Source: Promethearchaeota archaeon
GTDB taxonomy: Archaea > Asgardarchaeota > Lokiarchaeia > Sigynarchaeales > SOKP01
Assembly: GCA_030668025.1 (NCBI GenBank)
Contig: DAOUUT010000134.1
Span: 1-9,497 of the forward strand
Direction of reading: 5' to 3'
Length of the DNA: 9,497 nucleotides
Shown here piece by piece: positions 1 through 6,466 of the stretch (position 1 is the stretch's first letter; every line of letters starts with the position of its first letter). A program made the position numbers and the translations under genes. The notes under the pieces are model-generated. The model did no database searches. It was not told the DNA's origin and worked only from the letters and a program-made list of their open reading frames with translations.

Positions 1-2
1 TC

Positions 3-458
3 CAGGAAAGAGATCTCTTGATTTATAAGATAGAAAACACTGTTAATATCCCAAGTAAACTAGCGATGGCTCAAACGGTTGTAGAGCTTTCAGAAAAGTT
101 ACAAGATGAGAACACATTTTTAAAATACCAAGGTGAGGTAAGCAAATTTAAAAATGAATTGAAGGATGCAAAGTTCAAATTGAAATATTATTTGAACAAG
201 ATCCAGACTTCGCTAAACGAAGCTATTGATAATTTAGGCAATAACCCAATTCACATAGGAGATTTTAAAAATCCTTATCTAAATTTGTACTCATTTAGCA
301 CAAAATTAAAACTAGTAAAGGAAAACGAGGGTTGGGAAATTTATCGTGATTTAGCAAGCAAGCTCATTGATAAAGATTCTTTGTCTGAACATGAACTCTC
401 TGAAATCATTCAAACTTTATTGAAGATGAGTACTAATGTGGAGGATTATTTAAATTAA
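3..458 (+). CDS. Unrecognised helical protein, probably the 3' part of a longer gene
   Basis: I do not recognise this protein. The frame is open to the left edge of the window (codons for Q-E-R-D-L precede position 18), so I treat it as 5'-partial. A complete gene starting at the TTG at 18 is possible, with the weak AGGA at 4-7 as its only ribosome-site-like sequence. Counting from that TTG there are 146 residues. Residues about 20-70 are charged and heptad-like (V-V-E-L-S-E-K-L through L-N-E-A-I), suggesting a long helix or short coiled coil. A short glycine/proline-containing stretch (about 74-88) follows, then a helical C-terminal third. There is no signal peptide or membrane segment. It ends 26 bp from the oppositely oriented GTPase gene, so the two genes converge. 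A function cannot be assigned from this part alone. Confidence 0.7.
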   Translation, partial: QERDLLIYKIENTVNIPSKLAMAQTVVELSEKLQDENTFLKYQGEVSKFKNELKDAKFKLKYYLNKIQTSLNEAIDNLGNNPIHIGDFKNPYLNLYSFSTKLKLVKENEGWEIYRDLASKLIDKDSLSEHELSEIIQTLLKMSTNVEDYLN

Positions 459-484
459 AAACTTTTATGAAGAAAACTGAGTAC

Positions 485-1684
485 TTATTTTATGTGTAAT
501 TCTATAATATCATTTTCTTTTAATTCGTAATCTAATCCCACTCTCTTCTTCTGTTGTTGATCATCTTTACGAATGACTATTGCATAATCGAAAGACTCAA
601 AAAATTTATGGTGGATTTTTATGGAGACATCTCTTACCGTTGGGATAGGATCAATATCCAAAATGAGAGGTTTTTCTGCCACGACTCCCTTGTTCATTGT
701 ATAAACCTTTATTTTTTTTAAATGGTTTAAGATCACTTCCCCAAAATTATTGGGAATTACCTTCTTATTTACGGACGTGCCAATTATTAAGGGAAATTTA
801 TCTGAATACGACTCTTCTAAGTTATGAAAGGTATTTTCTGTTAGCGATAGGTCTCCTTTTGTTCCCAGAATAATTGCTTTTTTATAAACTACGGAAGAAT
901 TTAAACTATCGACAATGTGGTCAAGAATAATCTTCCCAAAAACTCTTACAATAGCATTTCGTACGCCTCCTGCGTGGGTTATCTCTATAATTCTTTCAGT
1001 CAATTCTTCAATGTTAATGTTCTCTTTAGATTCACTTGTTAGATAGAATACTTGTATCTTATTGGATCCCGTTTTTTCAATCGTAATTGGAGGAGGAGGA
1101 ACATTAATTCGCATATGTGATTTGTTCAACTCGCTTAAAAGTAAATTCATTTGCTCCTTATAATTTCGAGATAAATCGACGCAAAAGCACAATAAATCAG
1201 CCGCTCTTAATTGCGATATGATCTCTTTACCATTTCCTATTCCAATTGAAGCTCCTTCCATAATCGAAGGCATATCAACAATTTGATAGCGAATTTTATC
1301 GTATTCATATATACCTATCTCCGGGATAGATGTGAATCTGCCAATTTTTTCTTTAGCAGCCCCCGTCAATAAATTTAATAGAGAAGTTTTTCCTACACCG
1401 GGAGTGTGGTAATCGCTTATTAATATTACTTGAAGACCTTCCTTTTTAATCGAGAAAGGACTAACCATTTTACTGATGGATTTGACTCGTGCATTTTCCG
1501 AATCTTGCTCTCTCCTAAGTTTTGCAAGGCGAGATTTATTCAAAGCCACAATTTTTTCGGTAGCTTTGTGTTTAGGAACTAGAGAGAGAAATTCTTCAAG
1601 ACATTTTATTTTCTCGTCTATAGAAGAAGCTTCCAAATATTTATTGTATGCTGCTTGAGCTTCGGCTCCTATATTTGAGCTCAT
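485..1684 (-). CDS. Divergent DRG/Obg-family GTPase with C-terminal TGS domain
   Basis: A 399-residue protein with the layout of eukaryotic/archaeal DRG GTPases, which are translation-linked TRAFAC GTPases. Residues 35-60 (P-K-H-K-A-T-E ... L-A-K-L-R-R-E) match the DRG N-terminal helical region. The G domain has a P-loop (T-P-G-V-G-K-T-S, 94-101), a G2 threonine (F-T-S, 117-119), G3 (D137-M-P-S140-I-M-E-G-A), G4 (T275-K-G-D278) and a G5-like T-S-V at 303-305. The DRG-type insertion lies between G3 and G4 (about 190-268), and the TGS domain is at about 325-399 (I-K-V-Y-T ... R-V-G-L-D-Y-E-L). Two consensus glycines are replaced: the first P-loop Gly by His93 and the DxxG Gly by Ser140. It is the second gene of an operon behind the longin-like gene, 25 nt away. 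An AGAAGGT lies 9 nt before the ATG and supports this start. It is probably a paralogue rather than the main cellular DRG. Confidence 0.9.
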   Translation of the reverse strand: MSSNIGAEAQAAYNKYLEASSIDEKIKCLEEFLSLVPKHKATEKIVALNKSRLAKLRREQDSENARVKSISKMVSPFSIKKEGLQVILISDYHTPGVGKTSLLNLLTGAAKEKIGRFTSIPEIGIYEYDKIRYQIVDMPSIMEGASIGIGNGKEIISQLRAADLLCFCVDLSRNYKEQMNLLLSELNKSHMRINVPPPPITIEKTGSNKIQVFYLTSESKENINIEELTERIIEITHAGGVRNAIVRVFGKIILDHIVDSLNSSVVYKKAIILGTKGDLSLTENTFHNLEESYSDKFPLIIGTSVNKKVIPNNFGEVILNHLKKIKVYTMNKGVVAEKPLILDIDPIPTVRDVSIKIHHKFFESFDYAIVIRKDDQQQKKRVGLDYELKENDIIELHIK

Positions 1685-1693
1685 AGAAATAAT

Positions 1694-1700
1694 ACCTTCT
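1694..1700 (-). promoter_or_regulatory. Shine-Dalgarno site of the DRG-like GTPase
   Basis: On the minus strand this reads AGAAGGT, 9 nt before the ATG at 1684. It is the clearest ribosome-binding site in the window. It fits an internal operon gene that must be translated from a longer transcript, and it supports co-transcription with the longin-like gene upstream. Confidence 0.55.
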
Positions 1701-1709
1701 TAAAATGGT

Positions 1710-2165
1710 TTAAAAAATTGATCGGAATCTATCTTCCGTTTTTAATTTTAAATCTCCTATGATTTCGTCGACTCTTCCTTCAAATTTCTTAAAGAATTTT
1801 ATTTTTTTTGAAAAAACATCATTAAGAGAATATCTATTAAGAAAATGCGAACTAATTTCTTCTAGATGTCTTTTAACAATCTCTGAGTCCGTTTTTTTTT
1901 CGGTAATAGCAAAAGAAATCAATGGTTGTTTATTTGATTCATCATTAGGTAATGAAATTAATTCACAATAACAGACTAGTTTAAACGAGGCTAAAGAAAT
2001 AACATTAATGTCATCTCCAAAGACTTCTGTAGTGAAACTTTCAAGAGCAGATAGAAATCCCGCTCTTAATTCGGGATCTAACCCCACTCCGGTATCTGAA
2101 GCGTAATATCTTTTGTTTAGAATATTACGTATCCCTAAATTTATACCAAGTTCTAAAATAGCCAT
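1710..2165 (-). CDS. Longin-like (roadblock/longin fold) protein
   Basis: A 151-residue protein that resembles the many small longin/roadblock-type proteins of Asgard archaea. A short N-terminal hairpin (G-I-R-N-I-L-N-K-R-Y-Y, 11-21) leads to D-P-E-L-R-A-G-F-L-S-A-L-E-S-F (30-44), the typical start of helix 1. Strands then run through about residue 89 (V-I-S-L-A-S-F-K-L-V-C-Y, then L-I-S-F-A-I-T), with an amphipathic helix at 92-111 (I-V-K-R-H-L-E-E-I-S-S-H-F-L-N-R-Y). The last 35 residues are a charged helix. There is no membrane segment. It is the first gene of an operon with the DRG-like GTPase. In eukaryotes and bacteria, longin/roadblock proteins commonly serve as platforms, GAPs or exchange factors for GTPases (for example MglB with MglA), so the neighbour is a plausible partner. 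The fold call is by pattern only; a plain roadblock domain is the main alternative. Confidence 0.7.
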   Translation of the reverse strand: MAILELGINLGIRNILNKRYYASDTGVGLDPELRAGFLSALESFTTEVFGDDINVISLASFKLVCYCELISLPNDESNKQPLISFAITEKKTDSEIVKRHLEEISSHFLNRYSLNDVFSKKIKFFKKFEGRVDEIIGDLKLKTEDRFRSIF

Positions 2166-2180
2166 ATTTTGAAAAATTTC

Positions 2181-2192
2181 TTAATTTTTAAG
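2181..2192 (-). promoter_or_regulatory. Candidate TATA box for the longin-GTPase operon
   Basis: On the minus strand this reads CTTAAAAATTAA, centred about 22 nt before the longin-like ATG. It would give a leaderless or nearly leaderless message, which agrees with the lack of a Shine-Dalgarno sequence there. A second TATA-like sequence, TTATAAAT at 2253-2260, could instead give a longer leader. Confidence 0.35.
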
Positions 2193-2322
2193 ATTGGGAC
2201 AAAATTTAATTCTAAGCTTATAGGTCGTAGATATATTAATAATTTAACTTATATTTATAACTGTTAAATAGACTATTTTTAATTCCGTTTCTTAATGATA
2301 TAAGAATGATCTATTGTAACAT

Positions 2323-3189
2323 TTATAACTGTTTTTTATAGGCGTTAAACGTGTTTTGAAGCAAAAAACTAACAGTCATAGGACCTACTCCTCCTGGATT
2401 TGGAGTAATCCATGAACACTTGTCAAAGACTCCTTCAAAATCTACATCTCCAGATAACTTTCCATTTTCTCTCGAAATCCCTACATCGATAATTACAACG
2501 CCTTCTTTTACCTTTTCTTTAGTAATAAATTTTGATTTTCCTACGGCAACGATTAAAATATCAGCTTTTTTGGTATAACGATCTAAGTTTTCTGTGTACG
2601 AGTGACAGACTGTAACTGTAGCGTTTCTTTTTAAAAACATGAAGATTAAAGGTTTGCCTACTAAGTTAGAACGATTAATAATAACCACGTTTTTACCCTG
2701 TATTTCAATGTTGTAATGTTCCAGAAGCGTAACAATGCCTTTAGGAGTACAAGGAACAAAATCTTCGATGTAATCGAACAATTTGCCCCGATTTATGGGA
2801 TGCAACCCGTCTACATCTTTTATCGGATCGATTTGCTCAATAAATTCAGAAGTGTAGGGTCGTAATTCTCTTGGCAATGGTATTTGCAGAAGGATTCCAT
2901 GAACGGATTTGTCTTTATTTAGTTTCTCAATTTCATCCAACAATTTACTTTTTGTTGTATTTTTGTCTAAATCGACCAAGATAGACCCTATTCCTATTTG
3001 AGAGCAAGTCTTCCTTTTAATGTTTATATACAATTTTGAAGCGGGGTCGTCTCCAACTAAAACAGCGGCTAATTTAGGCTCGATCCCACTCGTCTTAATA
3101 AAAGAAGTTATCTTATCTTTTAATTCTAAATTTAATTTTAACGCCAATTCTTTTCCATTTAATATCTTTTCATTTATTATTTTTCCCAT
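2323..3189 (-). CDS. folD: Bifunctional methylenetetrahydrofolate dehydrogenase / methenyltetrahydrofolate cyclohydrolase
   Basis: FolD interconverts 5,10-methylene-, 5,10-methenyl- and 10-formyl-tetrahydrofolate using NAD(P), feeding one-carbon units to purine and other syntheses in the cytosol. The 288-residue length is normal and the signatures are present. These are Y54-x-x-x-K58-R-K (catalytic lysine), G-I-L-L-Q102-I-P-L-P, D-V-D127-G-L-H-P-I-N, P-C-T-P-K-G (146-151), the Rossmann segment N-R-S-N-L-V-G-K-P (172-180), and T-P-N-P-G-G-V-G-P-M-T (262-272). Two small departures are Asn172 where most family members have Gly before R-S, and Asn264 where Val is usual. The gene appears to be a single transcription unit with 106 bp upstream and 157 bp downstream. 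The ATG start is supported by a TATA-like box 24-29 nt upstream. FolD is patchy in archaea and is usually regarded as bacterial in origin there. Confidence 0.97.
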   Translation of the reverse strand: MGKIINEKILNGKELALKLNLELKDKITSFIKTSGIEPKLAAVLVGDDPASKLYINIKRKTCSQIGIGSILVDLDKNTTKSKLLDEIEKLNKDKSVHGILLQIPLPRELRPYTSEFIEQIDPIKDVDGLHPINRGKLFDYIEDFVPCTPKGIVTLLEHYNIEIQGKNVVIINRSNLVGKPLIFMFLKRNATVTVCHSYTENLDRYTKKADILIVAVGKSKFITKEKVKEGVVIIDVGISRENGKLSGDVDFEGVFDKCSWITPNPGGVGPMTVSFLLQNTFNAYKKQL

Positions 3190-3211
3190 AATAATCTTGA
3201 TGATAAACTTT

Positions 3212-3224
3212 GTTTAAATAAAAT
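3212..3224 (-). promoter_or_regulatory. Candidate TATA box of folD
   Basis: On the minus strand this reads ATTTATTTAAACA. The TTTAAA core lies 24-29 nt before the ATG, the spacing expected for a leaderless archaeal message. No Shine-Dalgarno sequence is present. Confidence 0.4.
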
Positions 3225-3277
3225 ATATGTTAAAGTAGGTTTTCAAAGAAATAAATAGATATTATTATTTACTTATT

Positions 3278-3292
3278 AAAAATTTTAAAAAA
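3278..3292 (-). terminator. T-rich archaeal-type terminator behind the toroid-repeat gene
   Basis: Two runs of T (six and five residues on the minus strand) begin 4 nt after the stop codon at 3296. Oligo-T without a hairpin is the usual archaeal termination signal. Such runs are common in DNA this AT-rich, so support is moderate. Confidence 0.35.
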
Positions 3293-3295
3293 GGT

Positions 3296-4396
3296 TTAAA
3301 TTCTTCTTTTACGCCAAATCATATAAATAGCTGCAATTGAAATCCCTATAATTGACAGAACTATAATTAGCGTTAAAAAGTTAAACTCAACCATGAAAAT
3401 ATCTTCGTATAAAAGATCTAAGGAATCAAAACCTTTAAGAATTTCAAAAGCATAGTAAGAGGCTCTAATGGAAGAGAGTCTCTGATCATTTTCTTCATCA
3501 TGATCACTAAAACCGCCATCTAGAAAGTTTTGATGGTTTAAAACCCAATTTACAGTTGCTTTTTTATTCAATTCGGTACTATTTATTATCCTAATTCCTT
3601 CGACGCAAAAATAAGTGCTACTTAATAAGGAATTTTTGTCAAATGTATTGGGTAAATATCCACCGAAATTTTCGAGATTATCAGGATCATCTACGTAAAA
3701 CGATTTCAGATAATTCAATGTATTATTTTGATTTGTTAAATCACTAATATTTCCTAATTCGTTAACTAAATAAATGGAGTAATAAGTAGTAAGCAAGGTA
3801 GATGGTAAAGTGGGGTTTCCTCCATAACCACCATCTGTATTGTAGCACGATAATACCCAATTTTTATGAAGTGTTTGATCCTCAACTGTTTCGTTGATTA
3901 AATTAAATATGTTATATATATAGAAAGTCGAGATCAGATTTGCATTAGTAGATGTGATAGTAGGGCTAAATCCACCTGTACTTTGAACCGTCTCATTTAT
4001 ATATTCATAAATCGTATCGTGTAAATCTAAATCTAATGTAGTTCCAAGGAAATCTAGCGTACTTAAAAGGGAAAATAAGTCATAAATATCAATTTCTTCG
4101 TCGTTAAACATAGAAGTAATATTATCTTTCAAGTAAACTTCTATAGTTGGAATATCTACTTTTTTAACTGCTTGTAAAAAACTTTCAATAAGATAAGCGT
4201 TATAAAAATCTATAATTTCTAAAGCGTTAGCAGTATCTTGTGTTGATATGCCAAAACTTTCGTCGTCATTATGGTTTTCGTAAAGAAAATCAATTATATG
4301 ACCCTGTCTGGTTTTTGCTGATGCTATGGGAGCAATACCCAACAGCAAGGTTATTATTAGCGTTAAAAACGTTAAACTACGAAGTTTGTATTTCAA
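3296..4396 (-). CDS. Secreted, membrane-anchored protein with prenyltransferase/squalene-cyclase-type repeats
   Basis: A 366-residue exported protein. The N-terminus is a signal peptide (K2, K4, R6, hydrophobic 7-24, likely cleavage after A-S-A27). The C-terminus is one membrane helix (339-360) followed by W-R-K-R-R-I, so the bulk should face outside. The outer part carries GG-aromatic motifs at 141-143, 189-191, 245-247 and 294-296, spaced about 48-56 residues. Each is followed by a helix (for example T-T-Y-Y-S-I-Y-L-V), as in alpha/alpha-toroid domains. By eye, the zinc ligands of protein prenyltransferase beta subunits are absent, so a binding or structural role is more likely than prenyl transfer. 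Six N-x-S/T sequons (N92, N134, N168, N216, N224, N272) suit a glycosylated surface protein. The start is TTG: an in-frame TAA lies directly before it and no later start keeps the signal peptide. The ligand is unknown. Confidence 0.85.
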   Translation of the reverse strand: MKYKLRSLTFLTLIITLLLGIAPIASAKTRQGHIIDFLYENHNDDESFGISTQDTANALEIIDFYNAYLIESFLQAVKKVDIPTIEVYLKDNITSMFNDEEIDIYDLFSLLSTLDFLGTTLDLDLHDTIYEYINETVQSTGGFSPTITSTNANLISTFYIYNIFNLINETVEDQTLHKNWVLSCYNTDGGYGGNPTLPSTLLTTYYSIYLVNELGNISDLTNQNNTLNYLKSFYVDDPDNLENFGGYLPNTFDKNSLLSSTYFCVEGIRIINSTELNKKATVNWVLNHQNFLDGGFSDHDEENDQRLSSIRASYYAFEILKGFDSLDLLYEDIFMVEFNFLTLIIVLSIIGISIAAIYMIWRKRRI

Positions 4397-4613
4397 TTAA
4401 AAAAAAACCCCAATCAATCTGGTTTTAACTAAATTTTAATTTTTTAAATTTAACGTGAAATTAAAAATTAACGATATTTTGAGTTTTTAGTAAGATTATC
4501 TCGTAAATTCATTTTAAAAACGATAAAAATTATTCGGCAGATTAATTTTAACTTTAAAAGATAGTTAGTGATGTTAGATCGCACATAAATGACTATTAAC
4601 CCAGTAGTAACAC
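4397..4613. other. Gene-free part of the 378-bp gap between the toroid-repeat and actin genes
   Basis: This very AT-rich stretch should contain the minus-strand promoter of the toroid-repeat gene. A candidate TATA sequence lies at 4440-4449 (AATTTAAAAA on the minus strand). A + strand CTTTAAAAG at 4552-4560 could serve the small ORF at 4614. I see no open frame longer than about 15 codons with a start, no tRNA and no convincing hairpin here. Confidence 0.4.
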
Positions 4614-4754
4614 ATGCTTTTCAATATTATTCAAGAGATTATTATTCTTAATGATAAGGGTATTCCCATATTTTGTCATAACTTTAGCGGTAGTTCAAAA
4701 GAGGATAATAATTATCAAATAATTCGTAACTATTTCGACGTGGTGTTTGACTGA
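4614..4754 (+). pseudogene. 46-codon ORF resembling the start of a longin/roadblock-type protein (fragment or very small gene)
   Basis: An ATG immediately preceded by two in-frame stops (TAG, TAA at 4605-4610) opens a 46-residue frame ending in TGA. The product begins M-L-F-N-I-I-Q-E-I-I-I-L-N-D-K-G-I-P-I-F and continues to N-F-S-G-S-S-K-E-D. This is a beta-turn-beta pattern with the N-D-K-G-I-P-I-F turn typical of Asgard longin/roadblock-type proteins. The helix that normally follows (D-P-x-L-x-S-G-F-L-S-A-I) is missing. I therefore read it as a truncated 5' remnant, although a real micro-gene cannot be excluded. It converges with the actin gene, 20 bp between stops. The only promoter hint is CTTTAAAAG about 54-62 nt upstream. 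Assignment rests on pattern recognition alone. Confidence 0.4.
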
Positions 4755-4774
4755 TCAGAGAGTTAGATTTAATT

Positions 4775-6313
4775 TTAGAAGATTTCACTAATATCCTTGT
4801 ATAGTGCGGAGCTATTATTCTGAAATTCCTCGAGAGAAACAAACAAATTCTGGAATGATGGTAAGCTCCCTAATACACTAGCGCCATTGAATATGGCAAA
4901 TTGAAGGTTTTCAGGAATGAAAAATCTTGTTATTTCATCAGTGGCGGTGTAAAACCCCGAAAATTCTCTAGCAGGAGCCACTTGTTTAATAATATCACTA
5001 AGTATCTCTGGTATCTTTGGTATCTTTGGTATCTCGGTTGATTGAAAATTTTCCCCACAATAAGGACAAAATACAGAATCATTATCTACAATTGTTTTTT
5101 TACACTTATTACAAGTTGTTTTTCCATCCACAATCTGTGTTTTCTTCTCAATGGGAGGGTTACCAATAGAAAGCTCTGGCAAAACTATTCTCCCTTTACA
5201 AGATGGACAGAATTCCTTACCATCAGATAGATCTACTAATACACCACAATTTGGACAATTATCTTTTTGCTTTTGTTTTTTTCCCTTTGATTCCATTTTT
5301 TGAGTTTTAGAAGGTTGAACAATTTTAGGTTTCGGAATTTTTCCCAACTGGGGGATTAATTGGCTTAATTCCAATTTCAACCTTTCTTCAAATCCCGAAT
5401 ATGAGAGATTGCCTCCTGCAATCACAATATGGGAGAGAAGGTCGCTCCAATAATATTTATCAATTCCTTGTAGACTGTTAATTACTGCTTGTGGAATATT
5501 TAATATGTTATAACCTAATAAACTTGGTTGAAATAATACCTCGGGAGCTTCATGGAAAATATAAGTAGGAATTTCAATACTAGCACCGTCTGGCATAGCA
5601 AAACTATAACTCTCGTTTGATTTAGGAGGATCTTTGGGATTCAAAACGAAATAGCAGTTTTTCTCTTTAATTTCTTTAATTATCTGGTCAACAGCACTGG
5701 ACTCAATATTAATACCCTCCCTCATTAATAAATTTTTTAAATGCTGGTTCACATCAGTTCCAGCTAGAGTTAATTTTTGAACTGACTGATCAACAATCTG
5801 ACCACTTATAATCGGTGTGATCCATGTAACCCCATCACCGCTCTCAATTACCAACCCCGTTGTTAAACCTACGCTAAATAATGCCAAAACGGGTGTTGGA
5901 ACCATTATTAAGCTTTTTACTTTATGGGTTTCGTATAAAACACGCGCAATATATTCTTTAGTTTCTCGCTGGAGAAAGGGTGGTTCGGTATATAATACGG
6001 GGTAATTAGAAAGATTTTTAACACGCAAAAGTGAATAGAAAATGTAATTTAAAATCTCGTAATAATCATTCCAATCCATGATCGCCCCCCTTTCGATAGG
6101 ACGCTTTATTTTAAGGACACCTCGCATTTTAACAACGTCATTACCTATGTATATATTTCGACCGCTTACATCGACCATAACAGCTTTGTATTTTTCAGTG
6201 CCCGTGATTGTGGGAAAAACATACCTAGGGCTTGGTTCTCCAGCAAATCCTATTTTTGTATAAGCTGAGCCTATATCGACTATAATTGGGGTTCCTGGAA
6301 GGGGTATCGCCAT
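4775..6313 (-). CDS. Actin-family protein (Arp-like) with two inserted zinc ribbons
   Basis: A 512-residue cytosolic actin homologue; canonical actins have about 375. It aligns by eye along its length. Phosphate-1 is I-V-D13-I-G-S-A-Y-T-K20-I-G-F-A-G-E, followed by P-I-E-R-G-A-I-M-D-W (72-81), P-V-L-Y-T-E-P-P (105-112), phosphate-2 E157-S-G-D160-G-V-T, L-A-G-T-D-V (183-188), V-I-A-G-G-N-L (297-303), and the C-terminal G-A-S-V-L-G-S-L-P-S-F-Q (477-488). About 135 residues are inserted after the helix ending at about 320, where actin continues directly to its last strands. The insert has a lysine-rich linker (342-350), zinc ribbon 1 (C353, C356, C369, C372), zinc ribbon 2 (C401, C404, C416, C419) and an I-P-K/E repeat (428-436). 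The residue matching actin Gln137 is Thr140 and that matching His161 is Trp164, so ATP hydrolysis may be weak. A strong TATA box supports this start. Whether it polymerises cannot be told from sequence. Confidence 0.92.
   Translation of the reverse strand: MAIPLPGTPIIVDIGSAYTKIGFAGEPSPRYVFPTITGTEKYKAVMVDVSGRNIYIGNDVVKMRGVLKIKRPIERGAIMDWNDYYEILNYIFYSLLRVKNLSNYPVLYTEPPFLQRETKEYIARVLYETHKVKSLIMVPTPVLALFSVGLTTGLVIESGDGVTWITPIISGQIVDQSVQKLTLAGTDVNQHLKNLLMREGINIESSAVDQIIKEIKEKNCYFVLNPKDPPKSNESYSFAMPDGASIEIPTYIFHEAPEVLFQPSLLGYNILNIPQAVINSLQGIDKYYWSDLLSHIVIAGGNLSYSGFEERLKLELSQLIPQLGKIPKPKIVQPSKTQKMESKGKKQKQKDNCPNCGVLVDLSDGKEFCPSCKGRIVLPELSIGNPPIEKKTQIVDGKTTCNKCKKTIVDNDSVFCPYCGENFQSTEIPKIPKIPEILSDIIKQVAPAREFSGFYTATDEITRFFIPENLQFAIFNGASVLGSLPSFQNLFVSLEEFQNNSSALYKDISEIF
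5002..5037 (-). repeat. Four 9-bp tandem units inside the actin-family gene
   Basis: On the + strand, GTATCTCTG is followed by two copies of GTATCTTTG and then GTATCTCGG. It encodes E-I-P-K-I-P-K-I-P-E-I at residues 427-437, a proline-rich spacer between zinc ribbon 2 and the return to the actin core. In-frame 9-bp units could change linker length between strains. Confidence 0.7.
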
Positions 6314-6348
6314 AATTTATTTGATTACTATAATTTTTTTTTATGTGC

Positions 6349-6358
6349 TTTATATAAA
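6349..6358 (-). promoter_or_regulatory. TATA box of the actin-family gene
   Basis: TTTATATAAA (self-complementary) lies 36-45 nt before the actin ATG, with AGGAA just upstream on the minus strand resembling a purine-rich BRE. It predicts a short leader of roughly 10-20 nt. There is no Shine-Dalgarno sequence before the ATG. Confidence 0.5.
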
Positions 6359-6466
6359 TTTCCTAATTTAAATATTGGTATAATAATATAATAAAATGAT
6401 TTTCTTTAATTAAATAATTTTTCCAAAAGAGGAAGTATTAATTAGAATATCTTAATAGATGATCTT

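Noticed and set aside
3296..4396. Toroid-repeat protein as a protein prenyltransferase or squalene cyclase
   Set aside because: It is exported and membrane-anchored, and shows neither the Asp/Cys/His zinc ligands nor a cyclase D-x-D-D-type motif.
4751..4804. A frameshifted continuation of the small longin-like ORF (L-I-R-E-L-D-L-I-L-E ...) into the actin 3' end
   Set aside because: It overlaps antisense codons of a real gene and lacks the expected S-G-F-L-S-A-type helix, so it is more likely chance.
5002..5037. The 9-bp tandem units as a CRISPR or regulatory iteron array
   Set aside because: The units are short, contiguous, in frame and inside a coding region, with no spacers. They encode a proline linker.
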